DNA from: an uncultured Woeseiaceae bacterium
GTDB taxonomy: Bacteria > Pseudomonadota > Gammaproteobacteria > Steroidobacterales > Woeseiaceae
Reading direction: 5' to 3'
DNA length: 64,000 bases
NCBI GenBank assembly: GCA_947259985.1
Contig: CAMYOJ010000001.1
Location: 1 to 64,000 of the forward strand
Shown here: piece by piece, positions 46,572-55,909 of the stretch
Layout: every line of letters begins with the position of its first letter
How positions within the stretch are numbered: the first letter of the stretch is position 1
Translations under genes and position numbers: made by a program
The notes under the pieces: model-generated
What the model was told of the DNA's origin: nothing
Database searches by the model: none
The model's input: only the letters and a program-made list of their open reading frames with translations

Positions 46572-47225
46572 ATGAACACACTATCGACTATTACCGTTAC
46601 CGGCCCCGACGCCTTCGAATTCCTGCAAGGCCAGCTCACGAACGATATTCGCCGCCTCGGCGCCGAGGCCGAGATCCTGGCGGCCTGGTGCAACCCCAAA
46701 GGCCGCGTGATCTGGTTCGGCACGGTCTGGCCCATCGATCAGGGCTACGGCCTTTCTGCGCCAGCCGACACAGCGGCCGATATCGTCAAGCGGCTCACGA
46801 TGTTTCGCTTCCGGTCGAAAGTCGAATTCGAGATCGTTGACGAAGCAGCCACCGTCGATCCGGGATTCCTGATAGAGAACGGCTACGCGTTCATCGGCCC
46901 GGAGCAGGTGGAGCAATTCACGCCGCACATGCTCAACCTGGACTTGCTCGACGCCATCAGCCTCGACAAAGGCTGCTACACGGGCCAGGAGATTGTTGCC
47001 CGAACCCATTACAAGGGCGCCACGAAGCGGCGCACGCTGCGTTTCGAAAGCGAGGCGCCAGTATCCGTCGGTGACAAGATTTCCGACGGCAAGCGTGACA
47101 TCGGTGAGGTGCTGAACGTCAGCGGCACAAACCTGCTCGCCGTCGTCCCGGTCGACAAAGCGACCAACCCCCTTACTGTGAACGGCATTGAGCTGAAGCG
47201 GCAACCACTGCCGTACGGCGATTAG
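46572..47225 (+). CDS. ygfZ: YgfZ/GcvT-like folate-binding iron-sulfur protein
   Basis: A 217-residue protein with the signature KGCYTGQEIVARTHYKGATKRR near the middle of the C-terminal half and the N-terminal FLQGQLTNDI. YgfZ helps maintain [Fe-S] clusters in a tetrahydrofolate-dependent way. Escherichia coli YgfZ has 326 residues, so this copy is compact. It is divergent from the DUF1674-sdh run, as ygfZ is from ygfX-sdhE in E. coli. Confidence 0.9.
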   Translation: MNTLSTITVTGPDAFEFLQGQLTNDIRRLGAEAEILAAWCNPKGRVIWFGTVWPIDQGYGLSAPADTAADIVKRLTMFRFRSKVEFEIVDEAATVDPGFLIENGYAFIGPEQVEQFTPHMLNLDLLDAISLDKGCYTGQEIVARTHYKGATKRRTLRFESEAPVSVGDKISDGKRDIGEVLNVSGTNLLAVVPVDKATNPLTVNGIELKRQPLPYGD

Positions 47226-47238
47226 GATTGCGCACGAG

Positions 47239-47294
47239 ATATTGGCGGGCGAGACATAAAGCGAGCGTCAGCGAGTCAGTCCGCCCGTCAATAT
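47239..47294. repeat. Imperfect inverted repeat between convergent ygfZ and lysS
   Basis: ATATTGGCGGGCG (47239-47251) faces CGCCCGTCAATAT (47282-47294): 13-bp arms with one mismatch around a 30-nt loop holding GCGAGCGTCAGCGAGTCAG. It lies in the only gap between two converging genes, so it may act as a two-way terminator or be a short intergenic repeat. No T-run follows on either strand. Confidence 0.45.
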
Positions 47295-47333
47295 GTCGGG
47301 CGCAAACCAGCTCTGCTGGCGACTGCCGCCGCT

Positions 47334-48836
47334 TCAGTCGAAGACTTCCGGCCGCATGTGCGGAAATAACAGTACGTCGCGAATCGATGGCGAATCCGTG
47401 AGCACCATGACGAGGCGGTCCACGCCGACTCCGATACCGGTCGTCGGTGGCATGCCGTATTCGAGGGCGCGAATGTAGTCATGATCATACGACATGGCTT
47501 CATCGTCACCCGCAGCGGCATTCTCGACCTGCGCGCGGAAACGCTCGGCCTGGTCTTCGGCGTCATTGAGCTCCGAGAAACCATTGGCGATTTCCCGGCC
47601 CGCAATAAAGAGCTCGAATCGGTCCGTGACGAACGGGTCGTCATCGTTCTTGCGGGCCAGGGGCGACACTTCGGCCGGGTACTGCGTGATGAAGGTCGGC
47701 TCGCGTAGCTTGTCCTCGACAGTCTCGTCGAAGATCTCGGTCTGCAGCTTGCCAGGACCGTAGTTGTCCTTAACCCGTGCGCCGAGTTTTTCGCAACAGG
47801 CCGCGAGGTAGTCACGATCCCGGACTTTTGACATATCGAAATCCGGGTTGTACGTCTCGATAGCCTCCTCGACTGTCATGCGCCTGAACGGTTTGCCAAA
47901 GTCGTAAGTGTCACCCTGGTACTCGACTATCGTCGTGCCATTCACGGCCTCGGCCATACCGTGCAGCATTGCCTCGGTGGTATCCATCCAGTCGTTGTAG
48001 TCGGCATACGCCCGGTAGGCCTCCATCATGGTGAACTCGGGGTTGTGCTGCGTCGATACGCCTTCGTTACGGAAGTTTCTGTTGATTTCGTAAACGCGAT
48101 CGAAGCCGCCGACGATGAGTCGCTTCAGGTTCAGCTCGGGTGCAATGCGCAGGTAAAGCGGCATGTCCAGCGCGTTGTGGTGCGTCGTGAACGGCCGAGC
48201 GATCGCGCCGCCCGGCGTCACCTGCATCATCGGGGTTTCGACTTCGAGAAAGTCCATGGATTCGAGGAATCCCCGCATGTAGGTGATGATCTGGGAGCGC
48301 TTGCGGAACACCTCGCGACTTGACTCGTTGATGATCAGGTCGACATATCGCTGCCGGTAACGGGTCTCCTGGTCGGAGAGACCAGCCCATTTCTCGGGCA
48401 GCGGCCGCAACGATTTCGTCAACAGGCGTACGTCGTCGGCCAGGACAGTCAGTTCTCCTGTCTTGGTGCGGAACAACACGCCTGCCGCGCCGACAATGTC
48501 GCCGACGTCCCATTTCTTGAATGCCTGGTAAGCGCCCTCGGGCAGGCGGTCACGTTCGAGCCTGATCTGGATCTGCCCGGAACGGTCCTGCAATTTGACG
48601 AAGCTGGCTTTGCCCATTACACGCTTGGCCATCATGCGGCCCGAAACGGCGACGTGAACGTCCTCCTCGACCAATGCGTCATTGTCGTGAGCATGAAACG
48701 TCTGGTGCAGCTCTTCGGCAATTGCGTTGCGCCGGAAGTCGTTCGGAAACGCGTTGCCCGCTTCGCGGAGCGCTTCGAGCTTGGCGCGCCGCTCGGCAAT
48801 AAGCTTGTTCTCGTCTTGTGGCTTGTCGTTACTCAT
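47334..48836 (-). CDS. lysS: Lysyl-tRNA synthetase, class II
   Basis: A 500-residue enzyme with an N-terminal OB-fold tRNA-binding domain ([33 protein letters not shown]) and class II motifs: [15 protein letters not shown] (motif 1), [18 protein letters not shown] (motif 2) and [19 protein letters not shown] with GIGVGVDRL (motif 3). It charges tRNA-Lys. It lies 9 nt downstream of prfB, the usual gammaproteobacterial order. Confidence 0.96.
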   Translation of the reverse strand: MSNDKPQDENKLIAERRAKLEALREAGNAFPNDFRRNAIAEELHQTFHAHDNDALVEEDVHVAVSGRMMAKRVMGKASFVKLQDRSGQIQIRLERDRLPEGAYQAFKKWDVGDIVGAAGVLFRTKTGELTVLADDVRLLTKSLRPLPEKWAGLSDQETRYRQRYVDLIINESSREVFRKRSQIITYMRGFLESMDFLEVETPMMQVTPGGAIARPFTTHHNALDMPLYLRIAPELNLKRLIVGGFDRVYEINRNFRNEGVSTQHNPEFTMMEAYRAYADYNDWMDTTEAMLHGMAEAVNGTTIVEYQGDTYDFGKPFRRMTVEEAIETYNPDFDMSKVRDRDYLAACCEKLGARVKDNYGPGKLQTEIFDETVEDKLREPTFITQYPAEVSPLARKNDDDPFVTDRFELFIAGREIANGFSELNDAEDQAERFRAQVENAAAGDDEAMSYDHDYIRALEYGMPPTTGIGVGVDRLVMVLTDSPSIRDVLLFPHMRPEVFD

Positions 48837-48845
48837 TGGATCGTC

Positions 48846-49941
48846 TTACAGTCCCTGTTTGAGGCTGGCTTCGATGAAGGCGTCCAGTCCGCCGTCCAGT
48901 ACCGCCTGAGTGTTACCGGTTTCGATACCGGTACGCAAATCCTTGATGCGGCTCTGGTCCAGCACGTAGTTGCGAATCTGGCTGCCCCAGCCGACGTCTG
49001 CCTTGCCCTCCTCGACCTCGGCGGCCGCCGAACGGCGCTCCTGCAGCTCGAGTTCATAGAGCTTGGCTTTCAGCTGCTTCATCGCCGTCGCCTTGTTTTT
49101 GTGTTGCGAGCGGTCGTTCTGACACTGCACGACGATGTTGGTCGGCATATGCGTAATCCGTACGGCTGACTCTGTTCGGTTTACGTGCTGGCCGCCTGCG
49201 CCGCTGGCGCGATAGACATCGATACGCAGGTCCGAGGGATCGATCTCGATGTCGATGTCGTCGTCGACCTCGGGCGATACGAATACGGAGGCGAACGACG
49301 TGTGGCGGCGATTGCCGGAATCAAACGGCGATTTCCGAACCAGCCTGTGCACGCCGGTTTCAGTGCGCAGCCAGCCGTAAGCATATTCACCGGCGATCAG
49401 TATGGTCGCACTCTTGATGCCCGCAACTTCCCCGGCTGAGGCCTCGATCACCTCGGCCTTGAAGCCATGCGCTTCGGCCCAACGCAGGTACATGCGCAGA
49501 ATCATCTCCGCCCAGTCCTGCGCCTCGGTGCCGCCGGCACCGGACTGGATATCGAGGTAGGCATTGTTCGCGTCCATTTCACCCGAGAACATGCGCCGAA
49601 ACTCGAGTTCGGCCACGCGCGTTTCAAAGCGGGAAATATCGTTGACGACCTCCTGGACCGTGTCGGCATCGTCCTCCTCGACGGCCATGGCCAGCAACTC
49701 GTCGGCGTCACGTAGACCCGTCGCAAGCTCGTCGAGGCCCACGACAACCTGCTCGAGTTGTGCGCGCTCCTGACCGAGCGCCTGCGCGCGTTCGGGGTCG
49801 TTCCAGACATCCGGTTGCTCGAGTTCGCGCTGGACCTCGGTCAGGCGCTCCGCCTTGCCTTCATAGTCAAAGATACCTCCTCAACGCATCGGCGCGTTCG
49901 CTAAGGTCGGATATCGTCTGTTTAATCTGGCTGGTTTCCAT
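48846..49941 (-). CDS. prfB: Peptide chain release factor 2, programmed +1 frameshift
   Basis: About 364 residues made from two frames. The ATG at 49941 starts [20 protein letters not shown] and runs 24 codons to CTT, followed in frame by TGA (49869-49867). A +1 shift at CTTTGAC skips one T and continues [12 protein letters not shown] in the frame ending at 48846. [13 protein letters not shown] carries the UGA/UAA-reading SPF motif, and [16 protein letters not shown] the hydrolytic GGQ. RF2 reads UGA and UAA. Frameshifting lets RF2 level control its own synthesis. It is followed by lysS. Confidence 0.97.
49866..49881 (-). promoter_or_regulatory. prfB: prfB programmed frameshift site with internal Shine-Dalgarno
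   Basis: Read on the minus strand, AGGAGG (49881-49876), TAT, CTT, TGA, C: the classical RF2 slippery site with the internal Shine-Dalgarno three nucleotides before the CTT codon. The in-frame TGA is the sensor: when RF2 is scarce the ribosome shifts +1 and makes full-length RF2. Confidence 0.97.
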
Positions 49942-49975
49942 GGGGGACACTCGAGCGAAAATCGGCGCGATCTTA

Positions 49976-51694
49976 TCACGCCGAATTCGCGGATATGGCA
50001 GCAATTTGCTCGACGATGAGCTGCGGCGACTCGACGCCGCGAAACTCGTTCACGTCGAGCTTGAAGGCGAGCTGCACGATGCCCCGGTATGACGGGCCCG
50101 CCTGGTTGAACGCGATTGCATCGACAATATTCCCGCCGGCAGCCGGTCGAACACGCAATTTGAGATGACTCTCACCGACGGTACGTTGCTCGACGACCGC
50201 GAAGTCGCCGCTCCACAGCGGTTCGGGGAAACCCGATCCCCAGGGCCCTGCATCGCGCAACGAGCGAGCAAATTTCAGGTTCATGGCGTCACCCGGCAAC
50301 GCGCCGTCGGTGACGATGGCGCCACTGAAGTCGGCGTCGGCGTACAGCCGGCTCATCTGCTCGACGGCGGCAGACTCGAATGCATCGAGCGCCGACTCGG
50401 CCAGCGTAAGTCCCGCTGCCATCGCGTGCCCGCCGAATTTCGCAATGAGCCCGGGGTGCGCCGTGGATACGGCCTCGAGAAGATCGCGCGCGTGCACGCC
50501 CGGAATCGAGCGGGCCGAGCCCTTCAGGAAGCCGCCCTCCTCGCGTGCAAACGCGATCACCGGGCGGTGACAGCGCTCTTTGACCCTCGCTGCAATCAGT
50601 CCGACGATGCCCTGGTGCCAGGTCGGGTCGTAGACGCATACACAAGCGGGCCAGCGTTTTTTGCCGAGCGAATCGACGTAGGCAAACGCCTGTTCGCGCA
50701 TCGTCGCTTCTATGTCCCGCCGTTCGTTGTTGATCTTGTCGAGAATCCGGGCGTACTCGGTTGCCGGCCCGGCATCGTCAGTCAGCAGGCACTCGATACC
50801 GACCGAGATGTCCTCGAGCCTGCCTGCCGCATTGATGCGTGGACCCGCCGCAAAGCCGAGATCGGTACTTACGCAGCGCGCGGGCTGGCGGCCCGCCTGC
50901 TGTAACAGCGCGGTGATTCCCGGCACGCATTGGCCGCCCCTTATTCTCTTGAGGCCCTGTTGCACGAGAACGCGGTTGTTGTGGTCCAACGGCACGACAT
51001 CGGCAACGGTCCCGAGGGCTACGAGGTCCAGGTAACGGGCCGGGATTCGCGCTGCTCCGGCCTGGCCTTGCTCTTCGAGCATGCGCCCGATCCGCGCCAT
51101 GAGGTAAAAAGCGACGCCGACGCCGGCCAGATTGCGGCTCGGAAACGCACTGCCTTCGAGGTTCGGGTTTAGCATGACGGCGGCGTCCGGCAATTCCTTG
51201 CCCGGCAGGTGGTGATCGGTGACGAGGACGGGGATACCGAGCCCGTTGGCCTCGGCGATACCCTCGATGCTGGATACACCATTGTCCACGGTGATCAGGA
51301 GGCCGGGCGAGCGCCGTGCCGCGACCCGCACGATTTCGGGCGACAGGCCGTAGCCATACTCGAAGCGGTTCGGCACGAGGTATTCAACGTCGGCAAAACC
51401 GAATTCCCGCAGGCAGCGCAGGACCAGCGCCGTGCTCGTGGCGCCGTCGACATCGAAATCGCCGACGACAATGATGCGCTCCTGGCGCTTCTCGATGACC
51501 AGGGCTGCGGCATCATCGATGTGCTCCAGCGCGCTCACAGGAGCGATTCGTGCCAGCGCGTAGTCGAGTTCCCGGGCGCTGACGAGCCCGCGCATCGCAA
51601 AAAGTCTCGCGTGTAGTGGATCAATGTCTCCGAGTTGCGCCAGCTGCGACGGGCTGGGCAACGGCCGGGTGACAACGGGTCTCATGGATTTCAC
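49976..51694 (-). CDS. recJ: Single-stranded-DNA-specific exonuclease RecJ
   Basis: A 572-residue DHH-family nuclease with motifs VVGDFDVDGATSTALVL, LLITVDNGVSS and VTDHHLPGKELPDAAV (DHH, motif III), then the DHHA1 domain with KFGGHAMAAGLTL and a C-terminal OB-like part. RecJ degrades 5' single-stranded DNA in recombination and mismatch repair. It follows the conserved protein gene by 4 nt. Confidence 0.95.
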   Translation of the reverse strand: MKSMRPVVTRPLPSPSQLAQLGDIDPLHARLFAMRGLVSARELDYALARIAPVSALEHIDDAAALVIEKRQERIIVVGDFDVDGATSTALVLRCLREFGFADVEYLVPNRFEYGYGLSPEIVRVAARRSPGLLITVDNGVSSIEGIAEANGLGIPVLVTDHHLPGKELPDAAVMLNPNLEGSAFPSRNLAGVGVAFYLMARIGRMLEEQGQAGAARIPARYLDLVALGTVADVVPLDHNNRVLVQQGLKRIRGGQCVPGITALLQQAGRQPARCVSTDLGFAAGPRINAAGRLEDISVGIECLLTDDAGPATEYARILDKINNERRDIEATMREQAFAYVDSLGKKRWPACVCVYDPTWHQGIVGLIAARVKERCHRPVIAFAREEGGFLKGSARSIPGVHARDLLEAVSTAHPGLIAKFGGHAMAAGLTLAESALDAFESAAVEQMSRLYADADFSGAIVTDGALPGDAMNLKFARSLRDAGPWGSGFPEPLWSGDFAVVEQRTVGESHLKLRVRPAAGGNIVDAIAFNQAGPSYRGIVQLAFKLDVNEFRGVESPQLIVEQIAAISANSA

Positions 51695-51698
51695 TGAT

Positions 51699-52649
51699 TT
51701 ACTCGAACAAGGCGGAAGTGCGGCGCCAGAATCTTAAAGCATGCGAGCGACGGATGTCAGCGCGACAGCCATCCCGAAACAACAGTGTCAGGTGGCTTAC
51801 ACGATCGCTCCGCAACGCCGCTCGCAGCGCGTTCAGGCAGTCCACGAGGAATGCGTCGTCTTGTTGTGCCGGCGTGACGGCGACAAAGCCACCGGTACAC
51901 GCCTCGAGCACTTCGTCCATTGTTCCCGGCCACAGGTCGGCGATAGCATTGCCACTTTCCCAGTAACCGTGCAACAGCGGCTCATTGGCGAACAACGGAG
52001 GCAGATGCCGCGTCTTTCGCTCCGGTGCCATGCCGCCGCCCCACAGCCACAAGGCGTTGACCGGCTGCTTGCCGGCGGCAACGCGGCGCTGATTGACTTC
52101 GTGATCATGCAGTGCCATTTCGATTTCGCTCTGCAGGTTTCGAAATTCGGCGGCCCCCGGCCCTTCGGGAAGGAATTCGGATGGCACCTGCTGATCGACG
52201 ACGTAAGGAGGCACGACCGGCGTCATAAGCGGCTCACGAGAGCGCAGGTAACCGCAGGCGCCGAGCCTGGCAAAGCCAAAACTCGTAGTCTCAGCCAGGG
52301 TTTCCTGCAGGTGATCGATCAACAGCCGCAATTCGGCGGGCTGCACGCTGTCGCGAGTCAGTTCGTGCAGCCAAAGATGGTCGAGCCTTGGTTCCAGGTA
52401 GACCGGGTCGGCTGCGGCAATCCATACGGTTGGTCGATCGCCCGTCTGCCCCCACATGCGCAACGCCCCGAGGCCTTCGTGCAGAGGAGGCAGGCCAAGT
52501 GCATCGAGCACCCCGGCGAGCAGCTCCGGCGGACGCTCGTGGACGGACAGGTCGGAGCGTGCCAGCCAACGCAGCAATGCTTTGTCCTGCAATTTCCGGA
52601 TGGCCGGCAATACCGCGATTGCGGCATTTTTGTCATATGATGCGTCCAT
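51699..52649 (-). CDS. Conserved protein of unknown function (COG4255-like), upstream of recJ
   Basis: A 316-residue cytosolic protein. It resembles the conserved proteobacterial group often placed before recJ, with the block NALWLWGGGMAPE (about 201-213) and the motif LPPLFANEPLLHGY. Some database entries call related proteins phosphoglycerate mutase, but I see no catalytic residues of that family, so no function is assigned. It lies 4 nt upstream of recJ on the same strand and is divergent from the Mth938-domain gene, with 12 nt between starts. Confidence 0.7.
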   Translation of the reverse strand: MDASYDKNAAIAVLPAIRKLQDKALLRWLARSDLSVHERPPELLAGVLDALGLPPLHEGLGALRMWGQTGDRPTVWIAAADPVYLEPRLDHLWLHELTRDSVQPAELRLLIDHLQETLAETTSFGFARLGACGYLRSREPLMTPVVPPYVVDQQVPSEFLPEGPGAAEFRNLQSEIEMALHDHEVNQRRVAAGKQPVNALWLWGGGMAPERKTRHLPPLFANEPLLHGYWESGNAIADLWPGTMDEVLEACTGGFVAVTPAQQDDAFLVDCLNALRAALRSDRVSHLTLLFRDGCRADIRRSHALRFWRRTSALFE

Positions 52650-52661
52650 GATGAGGCGCCG

Positions 52662-53045
52662 ATGTTAAGGGAAGCGCTAGTGAAATTCACACGAGAATTG
52701 ACCGGCACGCTGACAATCCAGACCGTCACGACCTCGGCGATTATCGTCGGTGGAGATTCGTATGCGGAGCCCGTCGCCCTGACTCCGGACGAAATTATCC
52801 GCGACTGGAAGCCGCGGCCCATTGCGGAGCTCACCGAGGCCCATTTCGAGAATTTGCTGCAGCGTGCACCCGAACTCGTCATCCTGGGGACCGGCGCCAT
52901 GAGCCAGTTTCCGCCACGCGAGCTCGTATTCGCGTTTGCGCGACGCGGCATTGGCCTGGAAACCATGGACACGCCGGCTGCGGCGCGCACTTTCAACGTA
53001 CTGGCAACCGAAGGTCGCCAGGTCGCGGCCGTGTTGTATCTCTAG
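52662..53045 (+). CDS. Mth938-like domain protein (DUF498)
   Basis: A 127-residue protein with the Mth938 fold blocks IIVGGDSYAEPVALTPDEI, PELVILGTGAMSQFPPREL and TPAAARTFNVLATEGRQVAAVLYL. The family includes the mitochondrial complex I assembly factor NDUFAF3; the bacterial function is unknown. The start may be the GTG at 52680, which has AAGGGAAG just upstream. It is divergent from the COG4255-like gene. Confidence 0.82.
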   Translation: MLREALVKFTRELTGTLTIQTVTTSAIIVGGDSYAEPVALTPDEIIRDWKPRPIAELTEAHFENLLQRAPELVILGTGAMSQFPPRELVFAFARRGIGLETMDTPAAARTFNVLATEGRQVAAVLYL

Positions 53046-53060
53046 GATGTATCGCCAGGA

Positions 53061-53897
53061 TTAGTCGAGCAGCGTATCGCCCGATATGCCGTTGCTTTCC
53101 ATCATCTGCCGCAGGTTCTTCAGGGCGTCGAGCTGGATCTGGCGGACGCGCTCGCGCGTAACCCCGATTTCGTCGCCGATTTGTTCCAGGGTCGCGCGCC
53201 GGTAACCGTGCAGGCCGAAACGCCGCTCGACGACGGCGCGCTGCTTGTCATTGAGTTCCCAGACCCAGTGGTCGACGATGTCATGCACGGCGTCCTTCTG
53301 AGCGCAGCGCGATGGCTCCGCGTCTCGCTTCGCTTGCAGGCGGTCGACCGGCCCCTCTTCATCGGTACCGGACGCGCGCAGCGTCACGCGATCGTGCAGC
53401 GCCATCAGGCGCTCAACATCGCAGACCGCAACATCCATGTGCTCGGCGATTTCAGCGAACGTGGGTACCCGGTCGAGTTCGTTGCGCAGGCGCCGGGTAG
53501 CGCGGCGACAGGCGTTGATGTCCTTGATCACATGAATCGGCAAACGCACGGTGCGAGATTGGTTCATGATGCCGCGTTCGATCGTCTGCCGAATCCACCA
53601 GGTCGCGTAGGTCGAGAACCGGAAGCCACGCTCGGGATCGAACTTCTCGACGGCACGAATCAGGCCGAGATTGCCCTCCTCGATCAGGTCCAGTAACGGT
53701 AGCCCGCGATTGATATAGCGCCGGGCAATCTTGACGACGAGCCGCAGGTTGCATTCGATCATGCGCTGGCGAGCGGACTCGTCTCCGCGCTGTGCGCGCC
53801 GCGAGTACGTCTTTTCTTCTTCGGCCGTCAGCAGCGGCGAAACGCCGATTTCCTCAAGGTACTGACGCGTTGGGTCCAGCAGCTGTCCCATGTCCAA
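53061..53897 (-). CDS. rpoS: RNA polymerase sigma factor RpoS
   Basis: 278 residues with region 1.2 (DPTRQYLEEIGVSPLLT), region 2 (IEEGNLGLIRAVEKFDPERGFRFSTYATWWIRQ), region 3 (SRTVRLPIHVIKDINA) and region 4 (RFGLHGYRRATLEQIGDEIGVTRERVRQIQ). RpoS directs stationary-phase and general stress transcription. It is about 50 residues shorter than the 330 of Escherichia coli, mainly at the N-terminus. The nlpD gene lies 35 nt upstream, as in other gammaproteobacteria, and rpoS may be read from within nlpD. Confidence 0.93.
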   Translation of the reverse strand: MDMGQLLDPTRQYLEEIGVSPLLTAEEEKTYSRRAQRGDESARQRMIECNLRLVVKIARRYINRGLPLLDLIEEGNLGLIRAVEKFDPERGFRFSTYATWWIRQTIERGIMNQSRTVRLPIHVIKDINACRRATRRLRNELDRVPTFAEIAEHMDVAVCDVERLMALHDRVTLRASGTDEEGPVDRLQAKRDAEPSRCAQKDAVHDIVDHWVWELNDKQRAVVERRFGLHGYRRATLEQIGDEIGVTRERVRQIQLDALKNLRQMMESNGISGDTLLD

Positions 53898-53932
53898 CCC
53901 CCTGTTGCAAGGGGCACTGCGTCAGGAACAAT

Positions 53933-54601
53933 CTATCTCGCCGGCAGATATTTCCGCGGATTTACGGGCCTGCCGTTGCGCCTGATCTCGAAGTGCAGTC
54001 GCGCCTTGCGTTCCGGCCCTTCCCCCATCGTTGCGATGCGCTGCCCTTTCTTGATGTTCTCGCCTTCCTTGACCAGCAGCGATGCGTTGTACCCGTAGGC
54101 ACTGAGGTAGGTGTCGTTATGTTTAAGAATAATAAGCTGGCCATAGCCGATCAGTCCACTGCCCGCATAGACAACATGACCGGAAGCCGCAGCGTAAATA
54201 GTCTGGCCGGTCTTGCCATTGATCAGGACACCCGTGCCAGTGCCGGGTTTTGCGCCGAATTCCACGTTGATCCGGCCTGTGGTCGGCCACGACCACCTCG
54301 GTGACGGCTGGTCCGGAATACTGGGCAAGGGCCGCGAAGGGCGTCGCTGGCTCGAGGCCGCACGCGAATCTGAAGATCCACCCGGTGCGAGACGCAGGAC
54401 CTGCCCTGGATAGATCAGCGAACCGTTCCCCAGCCGATTCCAGCGCGCGACATCGTCCGGGTCCTTGCCGTAGCGCCACGAGATCGAGAACAGGGTTTCC
54501 CCTTTTCGCACGATGTGAGTCTGCGGCGTGTCCTGCCAGCGGGACTGGCCGCCGCAGGCCGCCAGCGACGCCAGGATCAGGACCAGGACAAACCGCCGCA
54601 T
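53933..54601 (-). CDS. nlpD: NlpD-like lipoprotein, LysM plus degenerate LytM
   Basis: A 222-residue lipoprotein with lipobox LAAC (Cys16) after a short hydrophobic stretch. A LysM domain (THIVRKGETLFSISWRYGKDPDDVARWN) binds peptidoglycan. The LytM/M23 region runs from about residue 95, but VEFGAKPGTGTGVLI lacks the Zn-binding His and Asp of active enzymes. That fits NlpD, which activates the amidase AmiC rather than cutting itself. It precedes rpoS, the usual order. Confidence 0.92.
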   Translation of the reverse strand: MRRFVLVLILASLAACGGQSRWQDTPQTHIVRKGETLFSISWRYGKDPDDVARWNRLGNGSLIYPGQVLRLAPGGSSDSRAASSQRRPSRPLPSIPDQPSPRWSWPTTGRINVEFGAKPGTGTGVLINGKTGQTIYAAASGHVVYAGSGLIGYGQLIILKHNDTYLSAYGYNASLLVKEGENIKKGQRIATMGEGPERKARLHFEIRRNGRPVNPRKYLPAR

Positions 54602-55185
54602 CAGCCGCGCATCATCATCCAGCCGATGCCGATAGCCGTGACCACGACGGTGGCCCAGCCTACCCGCTCGATATGCTGCCGGAGCGATGTCTCGAAGCGC
54701 TCTCCGGCGAGCCTGATCAATCCCGTAACGAGGAAATAGCGCGCGCCACGACTAATCAGGGAGGCTAAGAAAAAGATCGGCAGGTTGATAACCGCAACGC
54801 CGGCGGCAATCGTGAAGATCTTGTACGGTAGCGGCGAGAAGCCGGCGACGAAGACGATCCAGAAGCCGTAAGTATCGAGCCAGCGGCGGCTGGTCAGGTA
54901 TTTCTCCCAGTAATGAGAGTCACGCAACCAGGGCTCGATGACCTCGAACATGCCGTAACCGATGGCGTACCCGGCGAGGCCCCCGAGCACGGAGGCAATG
55001 GTGCTGATGATGGCCAGGCGCACCCACTTGTCGCGGTCCGCCAGGCACATCGGTGCCAGCATGACATCGACAGGGATCGGGAAGAACGAGGCCTCGGCAA
55101 AACTGAGCCCGGCCAGGTAGCGCTCGGCGTGTCGGTGACGTGACCACTCCAGCACCCGGTCGTAAAGCGGTTCGAATAATCGCAT
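54601..55185 (-). CDS. YqaA/DedA-family inner-membrane protein
   Basis: A 194-residue membrane protein with FAEASFFPIPVDVMLAPMCLA, VLGGLAGYAIGYGMF and FVAGFSPLPYKIFTIAAGV, the VTT (SNARE-associated) pattern of the YqaA subgroup. DedA-type proteins affect lipid carrier movement and envelope integrity. It lies between pcm and nlpD and abuts nlpD. An AT-rich palindrome lies just upstream. Confidence 0.85.
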   Translation of the reverse strand: MRLFEPLYDRVLEWSRHRHAERYLAGLSFAEASFFPIPVDVMLAPMCLADRDKWVRLAIISTIASVLGGLAGYAIGYGMFEVIEPWLRDSHYWEKYLTSRRWLDTYGFWIVFVAGFSPLPYKIFTIAAGVAVINLPIFFLASLISRGARYFLVTGLIRLAGERFETSLRQHIERVGWATVVVTAIGIGWMMMRG

Positions 55186-55224
55186 ATCAGGCTATCCCTG
55201 CCATAGAAGAAATTACCTTTAAAA

Positions 55225-55251
55225 GTATACTTATCATATTGATAAATATAC
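55225..55251. repeat. AT-rich inverted repeat between pcm and the yqaA-like gene
   Basis: GTATACTTATCA (55225-55236), TAT, then TGATAAATATAC (55240-55251): 12-bp arms with one mismatch, in a markedly AT-rich gap. On the minus strand four T residues follow, so it could be a weak terminator after pcm, or an operator of the yqaA-like gene. Confidence 0.55.
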
Positions 55252-55252
55252 G

Positions 55253-55909
55253 CTATTTTCCCCTGACCAGAGGCACAAAACTGACCAATCCCAAAGACAC
55301 CTGCTCGTAATGGTCGTCGCGGTTGGTGACCATCGTGAGCTCCTGCCCACCGGGTGGACCCACCGGGATGATCAGTCTTCCATTTGCCGAAAGCTGCTCG
55401 AGCAAGCGCTCCGGTATCTCGTCGGCCGCGGCGGTTACGATGATACCGTCATAGGGTCCGTACTTGCGCCAGCCTTCCCAGCCATCACCCGGTCGAAACT
55501 GCACGTTGTAAATATCGAGATCCCGTAGCCTCTGCCGGGTCTTCCTGAGCAACTCCGGAATGCGTTCGACCGTGTAAATGCGTTTGACCAGCGCCGCCAG
55601 GACCGCTGTCTGGTAGCCGCAGCCGGTGCCAATCTCCAGCACCGTTTCGCCCTGGAAGCCGTTAAGCAGCGCCTCGGTCATGCGCGCTACGACGTAGGGC
55701 TGGCTGATGGTCTGGCCGAGGCCGATCGGTAACGCCGTATCTTCATAGGCCCGGCTGGCCAGCGCCTCGTCAACGAACAAGTGCCGCGGCACGTCGCAGA
55801 TTTGCCCAAGCACGGCCTCGGAGCGGATGCCCTGGTCCCGGAGCCGTTGCACCAGGCGGTCACGGGTACGCTTCGACGTCATGCCGATGCCCTGTTTGAC
55901 GTCAATCAT
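55253..55909 (-). CDS. pcm: Protein-L-isoaspartate O-methyltransferase
   Basis: A 218-residue SAM-dependent methyltransferase with [18 protein letters not shown] (motif I), the pre-motif [23 protein letters not shown] and [22 protein letters not shown]. It methylates isoaspartyl residues to repair aged proteins. Its ATG overlaps the surE stop by 4 nt, supporting the start at 55909. Confidence 0.96.
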   Translation of the reverse strand: MIDVKQGIGMTSKRTRDRLVQRLRDQGIRSEAVLGQICDVPRHLFVDEALASRAYEDTALPIGLGQTISQPYVVARMTEALLNGFQGETVLEIGTGCGYQTAVLAALVKRIYTVERIPELLRKTRQRLRDLDIYNVQFRPGDGWEGWRKYGPYDGIIVTAAADEIPERLLEQLSANGRLIIPVGPPGGQELTMVTNRDDHYEQVSLGLVSFVPLVRGK

